DNA of 64,000 bases, taken from an uncultured Verrucomicrobiota bacterium (lineage in GTDB: Bacteria > Verrucomicrobiota > Kiritimatiellia > Kiritimatiellales > Tichowtungiaceae). The translations under genes were made by a program, and so were the position numbers. Below the pieces are notes generated by a model. It was given only the letters and a program-made list of their open reading frames with translations, made no database searches and had not been told where the DNA came from. Positions 26,526-35,300 of the stretch are shown in pieces; positions within the stretch are counted from its first letter, which is position 1; each line of letters starts with the position of its first letter. The stretch lies in NCBI GenBank assembly GCA_903826865.1, contig CAIKGD010000027.1:1-64000 (forward strand), in the 5' to 3' direction.

Positions 26526-26684
26526 TATAGGCACAGGTTCGGCTCGGTATTCTTGAGTATTATTACACTTGAGGGTTTCTCAACAGCCCGGGTGCGGCCG
26601 GTGGCCGCGCTTTTTCTTCCGCGGTCATCGACCGCGGCTGCAACTTTTCCCGGCCATCGCGCCCTGCCGCTTGAATGCGGAATT

Positions 26685-27869
26685 TTATTTGACGGGAATG
26701 CGGATCCGGAGCGCGGAGACCAGATTGATGCCGGCCACGACGGCTCCGATCAGGAAGACGTATTGATAACCGAAGGTCTGCCAGACACATCCGCACAAAA
26801 CGGCGGTCGCAATAGAGAATACGTGATCCAGACTGGTCGAAGCGGCCAGCGCAGGCATGATGTGATCCGGAGTCAGTGCTATCTTTTTCAGGTAGGTGGC
26901 GCGGGCCATGCCGACGGACATCAGGAGCAGATCTGCTATGTAGCATCCTCCGATGACCAGCAGCGCGATTGGCGCGGAGAACAGGTCGCCGGCAAACCCG
27001 TAGAGCAGACATACGCCGATCAGGAGCAGTGCTTCGCCGGCCAGTACAAACCGTTCTCCTCTGGTGTCTATCAATCGCCCCAGATACGGCTGGAGAATAA
27101 TGCCGAGAATCCCGCCGATGGTCAGCAGAATGGCAATATTCTGTACGGGCTGTGCGAAAACTTTGACCAGCACCCACGGTGCGAAAGTGAGGAATATCTG
27201 TTTGCGGGTGCCGAAGAGAATCGCGAGCCAGTAGAACAGCCGGTACTCTTTGTGAAGCCTGAGGTGCATGGAGGGCGGGTGAGGGCGGCTGATTTTCATC
27301 CGGTAGAGCAGGATCGCGCCGCAGAGAAATCCTGCCGACGCCGTCAGAAAGGAGCCCGAAAAGCTGAGGTGCAGGTACCGGAAACCGATAAAAATAAAAA
27401 AAGCTCCGCCGATCGCGCACAAATTCCGTATGGCGTTGATCTGGCCGAGCCTCCGCCCGTCCTGTCCTTTGCGGGCCAGTTCCATGCCGATGCCGGACTG
27501 AAGCGGGATCATTAAGTGCTGTCCGGTGCTGTAGATAAAAAGCCACACCAGCGTAAGCAGGATCGAAGCGGAACGGGAGGCAAGCAGGGTTAGACCGACC
27601 GAGCACAGCGCCATAGCGAAGGCCGCCAGCCGCCGGTTGCAGAGGAAAAAGAGCAGGGCGGAAAAGAACATGACCAGCAGACCCGGCGTTTCACGGGGGA
27701 TTTCAATCAGCGTCCGGGTCAGGCTGCTGACGGTGAAGTTTTCATTCAGGAAATTATTAAAGACCGCTTCCACGATACTGGCGGAAAAACTGGTGACGGC
27801 AATAGCCGCCAGAAAGCGGCGGACATCGCCGCCGGCATGGGTATAACGCTGCTTCAGACGCTTGATCAT
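26685..27869 (-). CDS. Major facilitator superfamily transporter
   Basis: A 394-residue inner-membrane transporter from the ATG at 27869; a longer in-frame reading runs through the antisense of the tRNA gene and is rejected. About 12 hydrophobic helices are visible, in two halves separated by a cytoplasmic loop (RMKISRPHPPSMHLRLHKEYR). The motif-A-like stretch LGRLIDTRGERFVLAGE after helix 8 supports MFS membership. Substrate cannot be deduced. It stands alone, downstream of tRNA-Arg on the same strand. Confidence 0.8.
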   Translation of the reverse strand: MIKRLKQRYTHAGGDVRRFLAAIAVTSFSASIVEAVFNNFLNENFTVSSLTRTLIEIPRETPGLLVMFFSALLFFLCNRRLAAFAMALCSVGLTLLASRSASILLTLVWLFIYSTGQHLMIPLQSGIGMELARKGQDGRRLGQINAIRNLCAIGGAFFIFIGFRYLHLSFSGSFLTASAGFLCGAILLYRMKISRPHPPSMHLRLHKEYRLFYWLAILFGTRKQIFLTFAPWVLVKVFAQPVQNIAILLTIGGILGIILQPYLGRLIDTRGERFVLAGEALLLIGVCLLYGFAGDLFSAPIALLVIGGCYIADLLLMSVGMARATYLKKIALTPDHIMPALAASTSLDHVFSIATAVLCGCVWQTFGYQYVFLIGAVVAGINLVSALRIRIPVK

Positions 27870-27902
27870 AGTGATGCTCTGCGCTTCGCTTTGAGCGAAG
27901 GC

Positions 27903-27977
27903 TGGTGCACCTGCCGGGAGTCGAACCCAGATCACCGGCTTCGGAGGCCAGTGTTCTATCCATTGAACTACAGGTGC
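27903..27977 (-). tRNA. tRNA-Arg (anticodon CCG)
   Basis: Reading the minus strand, the acceptor stem GCACCTG pairs with CAGGTGC; then come discriminator A and an encoded CCA. The T-arm GGTTCGACTCC and an anticodon loop CTCCGAA give anticodon CCG, which reads CGG arginine codons. Confidence 0.95.
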
Positions 27978-28105
27978 GTTCAAAAAGAGTGTTATCTGTT
28001 AGCGGTTAATGCGCCCCGAGAAAAGCCAAAACATTTTAAATGTTTTGAAATGTGAGCCGGAACCCCCATAATGCGCCCCGTTAAACCTAAAAAGGAGAAC
28101 GATCT

Positions 28106-28681
28106 ATGGAACTTAAAGGAAGTCAGACCGAGAAAAACCTGATGGCCGCATTTGCCGGCGAATCACAGGCCCGCAACCGCTACACCTACTGCGCCAGTGT
28201 TGCCGTCAAAGAAGGTTTCATGCAGATTGCCGACATCTTCACGGAAACCGCCAATCAGGAAAAAGAGCATGCCAAACGCCTGTTCGGACTCATGCAGGGC
28301 GGTGAAATTCAAATTCCTGCCAGCTGTTTCCCCGCCGGGCCCGCCGGAACGACGGTTGACAATCTGCTGGCCGCCGCGGCCGGCGAAGAACATGAATGGA
28401 CCGATATGTATCCCTCCTTTGCCAAAATTGCCAAAGCAGAAGGGTTCACGTTGATTTCGGCGGTTTTCAGCGCCATCGCCGTCGCTGAAAAACAGCACGA
28501 CAAACGCTACAAAGATCTCGCCGCCAACATCAAAGCGGGCACTGTATTTGAGCGCAAAGAAAAAGTCGTCTGGCGCTGCCGCAACTGCGGCTACCTGCAC
28601 ACCGGTACCAAAGCTCCGGCCAAATGCGCGGCCTGCGACCATCCGCAGGCGCACTTTGAACTGCTCGGCGAAAACTGGTAA
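28106..28681 (+). CDS. rbr: Rubrerythrin
   Basis: A 191-residue peroxide-reducing non-haem iron protein. The N-terminal four-helix ferritin-like domain supplies the diiron ligands (FAGESQARNRY, ANQEKEHAKR, AAAGEEHEW, AVAEKQHDKRY). The C-terminal rubredoxin-like domain has the paired cysteines CRNCGYLH and CAACDHPQ. It reduces H2O2 in the cytoplasm and is typical of anaerobes or microaerophiles. A clear AAGGAGAA box precedes the ATG. It is monocistronic, with a strong terminator. Confidence 0.95.
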   Translation: MELKGSQTEKNLMAAFAGESQARNRYTYCASVAVKEGFMQIADIFTETANQEKEHAKRLFGLMQGGEIQIPASCFPAGPAGTTVDNLLAAAAGEEHEWTDMYPSFAKIAKAEGFTLISAVFSAIAVAEKQHDKRYKDLAANIKAGTVFERKEKVVWRCRNCGYLHTGTKAPAKCAACDHPQAHFELLGENW

Positions 28682-28700
28682 GCAGTCCGGTGCTCAACGG

Positions 28701-28742
28701 AAACGCGGTTCTTCCAAACCCTGGAGGAGCCGCGTTTTTTTT
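28701..28742 (+). terminator. Intrinsic terminator after rubrerythrin
   Basis: AAACGCGG and CCGCGTTT close a long stem whose interior also pairs (TTCCA/TGGAGGA region), followed by eight T. Confidence 0.85.
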
Positions 28743-28758
28743 GGATTCCAGACTTCTG

Positions 28759-28909
28759 CTAGAGCAGATAACGATTGAAACGGCGTGATACCAAACCCCA
28801 CCCCGCCCTGCGGGCACCCCTCCGCCGGAGGGGATTATTAAAGTTCCCCTCCCAAGGAGGGGTGGATGGAACGCAGTGACAGCCGGGGTGGGTAAGTGCG
28901 GTTTCTCAA
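28759..28909. repeat. MITE-like palindromic element A
   Basis: Starts with CTAGAGCAGATAACGATTG, as in element C at 37388. The core begins CCCACCCCGCCCTGCGGGC, then has CCCCTCC...GGAGGGG arms and closes with GCCGGGGTGGGT (28881-28892). It abuts the stop codon of the pseudouridine synthase gene. The core matches 35970-36131 (inside ygiQ) and 37430-37520. Confidence 0.75.
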
Positions 28910-29626
28910 TTAAACAGGCCAGTGATCCGGATAGGGCGCTTCGATGATGATCTCTGCTTTGCTCACCGGATGAATTACCGTCAGCCGCGCGTGGTGCAGG
29001 GCGATCGTGCCGCCGGGCAGTTTTATTTTTGAGCCGTACTTTTCATCGCCGACGATCGGACAGCCGATCTCGGCGAGTTGTGCGCGAATCTGGTGGTAGC
29101 GTCCGGTGTGCAGCTGGATTTCCAGCAGGGTCATCTTAGGCAGGGCGAACTCTCCGGGAGCGCCGCCGGATGAAAGGCGGACGGCTCGGCGATCCGTCCC
29201 TACCTGTTGGGAAATTACTTTGTAATCCAATAGACACTCGCGGGCGTCGGGATCGCCTTCTTTCGCCACTTCGGCGCGGTAATCGTCGTGAATCAGAAAA
29301 TGGCGCAGAGAACCTTCCGCTTGCGGCGGTGTTCCGGAAATAACGGCGTGGTAGATTTTGGAGAAGCGGTGCGCCCGCATATCGGCATTGAGCCGCGACA
29401 GCGCTTTATCGGTGCAGGCAAAGAGAACGATGCCGCTGACCACCTGATCGAGCCGGTGAACCGCGTGCAGAAACACATTGCCCGGCTTTCCTTTGACCTC
29501 TTTGATGTACGCTTTTGCGCGGTCTTCCAGATTGTCCTTATCCGTCCCGCTCGGCTGTGTCAAAAGCCCGGCCGGTTTATTCGCCGCCAGCATTTGATTG
29601 TCGTGATACAGCACGTCGGGATTCAT
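28910..29626 (-). CDS. RluA-family pseudouridine synthase
   Basis: A 238-residue RluA-type enzyme that isomerises uridine in rRNA or tRNA. The catalytic Asp is in HRLDQVVSGIVLFA (family motif HRLDxxTSG), preceded by NKPAGLLTQPS and followed by ALLHARLTVIHP-like and GRYHQIRAQLAEIGCPIVGD motifs. It lacks an N-terminal S4 domain, as in the short RluA/TruC-like branch, so the exact target site is open. The 3' end abuts a palindromic repeat, with only the last codons and TAA in non-repeat DNA. Confidence 0.88.
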   Translation of the reverse strand: MNPDVLYHDNQMLAANKPAGLLTQPSGTDKDNLEDRAKAYIKEVKGKPGNVFLHAVHRLDQVVSGIVLFACTDKALSRLNADMRAHRFSKIYHAVISGTPPQAEGSLRHFLIHDDYRAEVAKEGDPDARECLLDYKVISQQVGTDRRAVRLSSGGAPGEFALPKMTLLEIQLHTGRYHQIRAQLAEIGCPIVGDEKYGSKIKLPGGTIALHHARLTVIHPVSKAEIIIEAPYPDHWPV

Positions 29627-29688
29627 GGGACAGGATATTGGGGTAGAAAATGGTGTCTGCCAAGCTTAGGTATCTGTGTTCTGGAAAG

Positions 29689-29737
29689 GTGGAAGAGGCT
29701 TCCAGCCTCTGGCCAGCGGCAGGGATGCCGCTTCCAC
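29689..29737. repeat. Short palindromic repeat
   Basis: Bounded by GTGGAAG and CTTCCAC, with internal AGAGGCTTCCAGCCTCT and AGCGGCAGGGATGCCGCT palindromes. It lies between the pseudouridine synthase and VF530 genes and shares wording with 14860-14878 and 37331-37350. Confidence 0.55.
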
Positions 29738-29743
29738 ATTCGC

Positions 29744-29986
29744 TCACCGGCCTCTTTGTTTCCGGCGGGTGTCGGCGATATACCACTGTTCGACCTTCTC
29801 CCTCGCCCACGGCGTTTTGCGCAGAAACGTCAGACTGGATTTGATCGACGGATCGAGTTGAAAGCACCGGATTCGAATGCGTTGTCCCATCTCCTCCCAG
29901 CCGTGATCTTCGACGAGCTGGATGAGAATTTTCTCCAGCGTAATCCCGTGCAGCGGATCCCATGGATGTTCCGAAGGTGATGGCAT
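29744..29986 (-). CDS. VF530 family (DUF2132) protein
   Basis: An 80-residue protein with the full DUF2132 signature: [28 protein letters not shown], then [29 protein letters not shown] structure from the family shows a small helical fold proposed to bind DNA; the function is unsettled. Length is normal. It is 10 bases downstream of the next gene on the minus strand, so it probably shares its transcript. Confidence 0.88.
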   Translation of the reverse strand: MPSPSEHPWDPLHGITLEKILIQLVEDHGWEEMGQRIRIRCFQLDPSIKSSLTFLRKTPWAREKVEQWYIADTRRKQRGR

Positions 29987-29996
29987 ACCGGATTTC

Positions 29997-30431
29997 CTAA
30001 ATGCCGTGGACTACCACATTTAACCCGAGTTTTTTTGCCGCTGCTATTGCTGTTGCTCCCAGCCCTGTGGAAACTTTTGTGGCACTCTCGCTTGGCGTGA
30101 TAAAAACAAGAGAATCAAATGGTCTGTGAGGATTTGCTTCGTTATGAGCAAGAATTTTGAAAATATCGCGGTAAAATTCGAAGTGAGTATTATTTGGAGA
30201 AACCTTCATTTCGTAGGCCTGTCGACTTCCCAAATCTACCGCATCAATTTTTTCTCCAAGACCACCCCCAACGGAGTACTCAATGTGGATGGACGGATCA
30301 CGAAAGGCCGAAATTTGTTTTTGCCACTCCTTGGTTACTGCGATTGCCATCTTCGTGCCCATACTGGTGTCGCCCGTCATTTTCCAAAGCATGCGATGAA
30401 TTGTTTGCGCAGTTTCGATAATCTTGTCCAT
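29997..30431 (-). CDS. Hypothetical protein with a possible PD-(D/E)xK nuclease core
   Basis: A 144-residue protein from the ATG at 30431 ([15 protein letters not shown]), which has a GGAGAAG box. I do not recognise a family. The middle reads [29 protein letters not shown], where E/D followed after ~12 residues by E-x-K resembles the PD-(D/E)xK nuclease active site between two beta strands. Helices precede it and [14 protein letters not shown] follows. No signal peptide. It starts 11 bases after the methyltransferase stop and precedes the VF530 gene, forming a three-gene minus-strand run. Confidence 0.55.
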   Translation of the reverse strand: MDKIIETAQTIHRMLWKMTGDTSMGTKMAIAVTKEWQKQISAFRDPSIHIEYSVGGGLGEKIDAVDLGSRQAYEMKVSPNNTHFEFYRDIFKILAHNEANPHRPFDSLVFITPSESATKVSTGLGATAIAAAKKLGLNVVVHGI

Positions 30432-30442
30432 AGCTTCTCCTA

Positions 30443-31297
30443 TTAGTTTGGCGCAACCCACCGTGCAAAAGCGCCGCTGGGCAGGGGCATGACGCCGGGT
30501 TTGCCGGTGAGGAGCATTTCACCGCAGTCGGCGGTACCGCCCAAATCCTTGAGCCATTGGGTGAGTAAATTTTTGAGAATCATCGGCGAGTATTCGGGCG
30601 TATGACAGCTCAGCAAAAGGAACGCCGGGTTTTCGGAGAGCAGGTCGCGGCAGAGGTTGAGCAGTTCAGGAAGCTGATCCTGTATTTTGAAAACCTCACC
30701 TTTTTTGCCGCGTCCGAAGGAGGGCGGGTCGAGGATGATGCCGTCGTAGCGGCGCTCGCGTTTGACTTCGCGGCGGAGAAAGCCGATGGCGTCGTCGACG
30801 ATCCAGCGGATCGGCGCATCCTGCAGTCCGTTAAGCAAGCCGTTTTCGCGCGCCCATTCGACCATCCCTTTGGAGGCGTCGAGGTGGCAGACTTCAGCGC
30901 CGCCCTGCGCGGCGGCGAGTGTCGAGCCGCCGGAGTAGGCGAAAAGGTTCAATACATTTGCGGCACCTGTCTGCGTTTTACGCTGCTGCACGGTTTCGCG
31001 GATCCATTTCCACATGACGCGCTGTTCCGGAAAAATGCCGAGGTGGCCGAAGTCGGTGGAGGAGAGTTTAAAGGTGATTCCGGCGACGGTGACTTTCCAG
31101 TTGTCGGGCAGGTTGTGGCGGTTGTGCCAGCGGTTGCCTTCTTCGCGGTCGAATCCGGCGGAGATATTCTGCCAGACCTCTTCGGTAAGCGACGGCTGCC
31201 ACGCGGCCTGTCCGGCGGGGCGCACCAGCGTTACATCGCCGAAGCGTTCCAGCTTGCGGCCGTCGCCGCTGTCGATCAGTTCATAGTCGTCGTTCAT
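30443..31297 (-). CDS. Class I SAM-dependent methyltransferase, RlmI/RlmK-like
   Basis: A 284-residue methyltransferase. Motif I is VLNLFAYSGGSTLAAAQGGAEVCHLDAS and motif IV is ILDPPSFGRGKKGEVF, the pattern of the RlmI-related family acting on 23S rRNA. The N-terminal 80 residues form a short beta-rich region rather than a full PUA domain. The target base is unknown. It heads a minus-strand run with the putative nuclease and VF530 genes. Confidence 0.82.
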   Translation of the reverse strand: MNDDYELIDSGDGRKLERFGDVTLVRPAGQAAWQPSLTEEVWQNISAGFDREEGNRWHNRHNLPDNWKVTVAGITFKLSSTDFGHLGIFPEQRVMWKWIRETVQQRKTQTGAANVLNLFAYSGGSTLAAAQGGAEVCHLDASKGMVEWARENGLLNGLQDAPIRWIVDDAIGFLRREVKRERRYDGIILDPPSFGRGKKGEVFKIQDQLPELLNLCRDLLSENPAFLLLSCHTPEYSPMILKNLLTQWLKDLGGTADCGEMLLTGKPGVMPLPSGAFARWVAPN

Positions 31298-31304
31298 GAG
31301 CGGG

Positions 31305-31389
31305 AGTCTAAAGACCGCAGTCGAAAGTCGAAAGTCTAAAAGTCGAAAGTCCGGGATTCCTAAAGCCTAAGGCCTAAAGCCTGATTCCT
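31305..31389. repeat. Heptad arrays (AGTC and CCT phases)
   Basis: AGTC recurs at 31305, 31319, 31326, 31333, 31341 and 31348 (one 8-base step), then CCT at 31359, 31366, 31373, 31380 and 31387. The second part (CCTAAAG, CCTAAGG, CCTAAAG) runs into the stop codon of the SET-domain gene. Confidence 0.8.
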
Positions 31390-31972
31390 ATCCCCGGTGC
31401 AGGCAGTTGAGAATCGAATCCATCAGCGTAGGCTTTTCAGCGATCTGACAGGTTTTTTCCCACTGCTCGTCCGAAAGCATGTCGCGCAGCGGCTGTTCGA
31501 CTGAGGTTACCTGTTTGAAAGCGCCTTCGAGTTTTTTGTCCCACTGCTTGTAGTGGCGGGCGAGGTCGTCGGGATAAACAATTTTCCGCTCGGTGCCTTC
31601 GTCGCAGGCCTGAAAGGGCTCCAGAATATTGAGCGAACCGTAATCGTTGGTGAGTTCTTCGCCTTCACGGATGTCGCGCACGGCCAGTTCAAAGTTGTAG
31701 GCGGTGGTGATGCAGTTGGGATTGAAGCTGTGATTCATGAAACGCGTGTTGTCCCAGCAGAAGACATATTCGCCGTGCCGGTTGCGGTAGGAATATTTGT
31801 AGAGCGTTTCGCGGCAGCGGTCAGGGAGCGCGGTAACTTCTTGCAGGCTGAAGAAGCGGTCGAGCGGATCCATCACCCAGGTGACGGTGCCTTTGGGAAT
31901 GTCGCGGGTGGCGACAATGCCGCAACCGATTTCTTCACTGATCCATCTGACTTCTGTATCGGGGTGCAGCAT
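31388..31972 (-). CDS. SET-domain protein
   Basis: A 194-residue protein with a SET lysine-methyltransferase fold: GCGIVATRDIPKGT at the start, the NHSFNPNC motif and the C-terminal GEELTNDYGS with the catalytic-type tyrosine. SAM-dependent methylation of a protein lysine is the expected activity. Bacterial targets are mostly unknown. It starts four bases after the stop of the large E1/KAS III fusion gene and is surely in its transcript, so a protein of that system is a reasonable candidate substrate. Its stop lies in a heptad array. Confidence 0.82.
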   Translation of the reverse strand: MLHPDTEVRWISEEIGCGIVATRDIPKGTVTWVMDPLDRFFSLQEVTALPDRCRETLYKYSYRNRHGEYVFCWDNTRFMNHSFNPNCITTAYNFELAVRDIREGEELTNDYGSLNILEPFQACDEGTERKIVYPDDLARHYKQWDKKLEGAFKQVTSVEQPLRDMLSDEQWEKTCQIAEKPTLMDSILNCLHRG

Positions 31973-31976
31973 ACGG

Positions 31977-34900
31977 TTACCGTTTCTCGATGACGGCTGC
32001 GCCGAAGGTGAAGCCGCCGCCGAATGCGGTGAGCCCGACGAGCGCGCCTGGTTTCATTTCCGGCATCAGCTCGACCAGCGCGAACGGTATCGTGTTTGAC
32101 GAGGTGTTGGCGTATTTACGGATGTGGTTGAACATTTTTTCCGGCGGACAGTGGATGGTTTTGCGGATGGCTTCAATGATCCGCTCGTTGGCCTGGTGCG
32201 GCACGATCATATCCAGCGCGTCCACCGCAATACCGCGCATCGCACAGGCTTCGGCGAGCATGTCGATCATCTTGCGCACGGCGAGTTTGAAGACGGTGAT
32301 GCCTTCCATTTCGATCACCTGACCGCTGCCCATATGGGGAACGTAGAGCACTTTCTGATCTACGCCGGTGGCGGAAAGGACAGGGCGGGTCACCAGCACG
32401 TTAACGTTGCCGCCGCGCGATTCGCAGGAAAGCAGCGAAGCGGTTGCGGCATCGCCGAAGAGCGCGAGCGTCTTCTGGTCGTTATGGTTGATCATCGGCG
32501 ACAGCGTTTCGGCGGTGATGACGATGACTTTCTTGGACGGATCATCGCGCAGAATATCGCAGGCGTTCTGCAGCGCGTACATATAGCCGGAACAGGCGGC
32601 GCTGATGTCGTGCGCCTGCATTTGGACTTCGCCCTTGGCGGGGCTGAGCTCCTTGAGGACGCGGCAGGCGAGCGACGGCGTCATCGCCAGCGGCGTGCCG
32701 GTCGAACAAACGATGGCATCGATATCAGACAACGCCAGCTTTTCCATTTCAAGCAGATCACGCACCGCTTTGACGGCCAGCGTTTCGACGTTTTCGTCGC
32801 CGGTGATCCAGTAGCGGTTTTCGCAGCCGGTACGTGAACGGATGGCTTCGGAATCCCATTCGCCGTGTCCGGAAAGCAGTTCTTCATTCGTGATATGCCG
32901 CGAACCGAGCACTGTGGTGATGGAGGAAATTAAAACCTCCCGATGTTGCTCGGGGCAGACGGTTTTTGCTTTCGGAGCTGCGGCAGCCTGTTTCTCGAGA
33001 ACCGGCGTGCCGGGATCGTCTTTGGTGACCGGTTTTCTGATGAGATTGGTTTCGTCGGTGGCGATGCGTGCAAGCGGCGTGCCGACATCCGCGGAATCAC
33101 CTTCGGCGAGGAAGAGTTCTTCGATAGTGCCGCTGACCGGCGCGGAAATTTCCATCGTGGCTTTATCGGCTTCGACGGAGGCAAGCAGTTCGCCCGCTTC
33201 GACAGCCTGTCCGGCCTTAACGTGCAGTTCGACCACTTTAATGGTTTTGTCGGACGGGCTGGAGCCGATGGCGTTGACGGTGACAAAGCCTTCGGCTTCT
33301 TCAACCGGCTTCCGCCAGGTCAGCGAATAGCCGAGCAGTTCGGCGGCTTTGCCGAGTACGGTGCGGAAGGACGGCAGCACTTCAATTTGTGTTTCAAAAA
33401 GATAGGGAATATAGGTGTCGTGCCGCGTCACGCGCGCCATCTGTACCGGCACGTTCGCTTTTTCGGCGACCGTCGCCAGCACTTCACCGCCGAATCCGCA
33501 GGTATGATTGTCTTCATGGACGACGAGCAGACGGCCGGTTTTCTGTGCGGAAGCGATGACGGCTTCCTGATCCCACGGAACGAGTGAGCGCAGGTCAATG
33601 ACTTCGACGGATGCACCGGCGGTCTGGAGTGCTTCGGCGGTTTTTTCGCAAAGCGGCACCGTACTGCCCCAACTGACAATCGTCAGATCGCGGCCCGGAC
33701 GGGTGACGCGTGCCCGGCCGATCGGCACGAACTGCTTCGCCGCATCCGCCGCAGCGGTGACGGAGCGGTCGTTGATCAGATTTTTCGGGAAAAGAAATAC
33801 GGTCGGCCGTCCGGACTCAAAGGCGGCGTTAAGCAGACCGGCGGCATCCGGCGCGGTGGACGGCATAAAGACGTCGAGGCCGGGAATATGCGCAAAGGTG
33901 GCGTCGAACGTCTGTGCGTGATACGGACCGAGACCGGGGCGGTAGGCTCCGCAAATCGCCATCAGAATGACGGGGCATTCCCACTGTCCGTTGGTGCGCC
34001 ACCACATCGCGCCGAGTTCGGCGGCAATCTGGTTGAAAGCGGGCAGCATGAAGTCGGCGAACTGAATGCAGGCGACCGGTTTTTTTCCGGTGAGCGCCTG
34101 ACCGATGGCCGAGCCGACGATAGTGGCTTCGCTGAGCGGCGCATTGATGACCTGTCCGGGGAAAGCAGTGCTCAGGCCGCGTGTCAGACCGAAAACATCG
34201 CCCTTTGGATCTTCGATATCTTCGCCGTAGAGATAAACGGTTTTGTCTGCACCGAGGCGGGCGCGGAATACTTCACGCATCGCTTCGAGCATGGTGAGCG
34301 CATCGCCGGTAGTGCGCTTTTCGCTTTTCGCGTCGGTGAGTTTTGCCGGCAGCGGTTTTTTTGCGCTGAGTTCTGTTTTGGCGTTGGGCATTTTGCGGGC
34401 GGCATCGAAAGCGGCGGTGAGTTCCTGATTAATCTCGTGCTCGATTGCTTTGAGTTGTGTTTCGGGAATACCGGCGGCAATCAGCTTTTCAGCCAGAATC
34501 AGAATCGGGTCGGCTTTTTCGCGCATTTCGCGGATGTCGTCTGCCGAGCGGTAAAGAGTGTGGTCGTCGGCATTGGTATGGCTCGTCAGCCGCTCGACGT
34601 CCACGACGACGATCTGCGGGCCGCGGGTTTTCCGGATTTTGGAAACCGCCTGACCGAATACGCGATGTGTTTCGACGGCGTTGGTGCCGTCGGCGCGAAG
34701 AATCGGCAGGCCGTAAAATTCTTTGGCGTCACCGTCCGGCAGCGAGAAAAAAGTGCGGCCTTTGGTCGGAGTGGAGAGTGCATAGCGGTTGTTCTGAACA
34801 ACAAAGAGGACGGGAAGCTGTGAGCGGACGGCTTCGGCGACTGCTTCGAGAAATTCATTTTCCTGCGTACCGCCGTCGCCGATGCCGCAGTAGACGATAT

Positions 34901-35300
34901 CGCTGCTGTCCTTGATGGCCTGTGCTACACCGACGGCTTGCAGTGCATTGCTGCCGACACCGGTCGGCGCACCGAGCAGATTCAGTTTACGGTTGCAGGC
35001 GAAGCCGGGCATGTTGCGGCCCTCGGTCGGCGATCCGGTTTTCCCGAGCAGGTCGAGCAGCAAATCCTTTTGAGTGACACCGCGGGCGAACATCAGGGCG
35101 CGGTCGCGGTAGTGGCAGTGGAGCCAGTCGGTTTCTGTCAAATGGGGCGCGAGCGCCGCCATCGCCTCATGGCCGGATGAAGGGATGTAAAAGAAGGCCT
35201 CGCCGCGCTGGGCTGCGTCTTCCTGAACGGTGTCGGCCTTGCGCGACGCAAGCATGTGGCGGTAGAGGCCGAGAAAAAGATTGGTGTCTAATGGTTGCAT
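31977..35300 (-). CDS. Fused 2-oxoacid dehydrogenase E1 alpha-beta, lipoyl domain and KAS III
   Basis: A 1107-residue protein from the ATG at 35300. Residues 1-305 are E1 alpha with a canonical thiamine-diphosphate motif (GDG 141-143, 26 residues, N170-N171). Residues 330-665 are E1 beta (YGEDIEDPKGDVFG, APLSEATIVG, HEDNHTCGFG). Residues 672-748 are a lipoyl domain with K713 in EADKATMEI. Residues 789-1107 are a FabH-like ketoacyl synthase with C903, H1035 and N1065, spaced 132 and 30 apart exactly as in E. coli FabH (C112, H244, N274). There is no E2 acyltransferase domain. The likely role is converting a 2-oxoacid directly into a primed acyl chain. A SET-domain gene follows. Confidence 0.88.
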   Translation of the reverse strand: MQPLDTNLFLGLYRHMLASRKADTVQEDAAQRGEAFFYIPSSGHEAMAALAPHLTETDWLHCHYRDRALMFARGVTQKDLLLDLLGKTGSPTEGRNMPGFACNRKLNLLGAPTGVGSNALQAVGVAQAIKDSSDIVYCGIGDGGTQENEFLEAVAEAVRSQLPVLFVVQNNRYALSTPTKGRTFFSLPDGDAKEFYGLPILRADGTNAVETHRVFGQAVSKIRKTRGPQIVVVDVERLTSHTNADDHTLYRSADDIREMREKADPILILAEKLIAAGIPETQLKAIEHEINQELTAAFDAARKMPNAKTELSAKKPLPAKLTDAKSEKRTTGDALTMLEAMREVFRARLGADKTVYLYGEDIEDPKGDVFGLTRGLSTAFPGQVINAPLSEATIVGSAIGQALTGKKPVACIQFADFMLPAFNQIAAELGAMWWRTNGQWECPVILMAICGAYRPGLGPYHAQTFDATFAHIPGLDVFMPSTAPDAAGLLNAAFESGRPTVFLFPKNLINDRSVTAAADAAKQFVPIGRARVTRPGRDLTIVSWGSTVPLCEKTAEALQTAGASVEVIDLRSLVPWDQEAVIASAQKTGRLLVVHEDNHTCGFGGEVLATVAEKANVPVQMARVTRHDTYIPYLFETQIEVLPSFRTVLGKAAELLGYSLTWRKPVEEAEGFVTVNAIGSSPSDKTIKVVELHVKAGQAVEAGELLASVEADKATMEISAPVSGTIEELFLAEGDSADVGTPLARIATDETNLIRKPVTKDDPGTPVLEKQAAAAPKAKTVCPEQHREVLISSITTVLGSRHITNEELLSGHGEWDSEAIRSRTGCENRYWITGDENVETLAVKAVRDLLEMEKLALSDIDAIVCSTGTPLAMTPSLACRVLKELSPAKGEVQMQAHDISAACSGYMYALQNACDILRDDPSKKVIVITAETLSPMINHNDQKTLALFGDAATASLLSCESRGGNVNVLVTRPVLSATGVDQKVLYVPHMGSGQVIEMEGITVFKLAVRKMIDMLAEACAMRGIAVDALDMIVPHQANERIIEAIRKTIHCPPEKMFNHIRKYANTSSNTIPFALVELMPEMKPGALVGLTAFGGGFTFGAAVIEKR

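Noticed and set aside
26505-27515. Open frame of 336 codons antisense to the MFS transporter
   Set aside because: The minus-strand frame has clear membrane helices; the plus-strand translation is low-complexity and starts in a repeat element.
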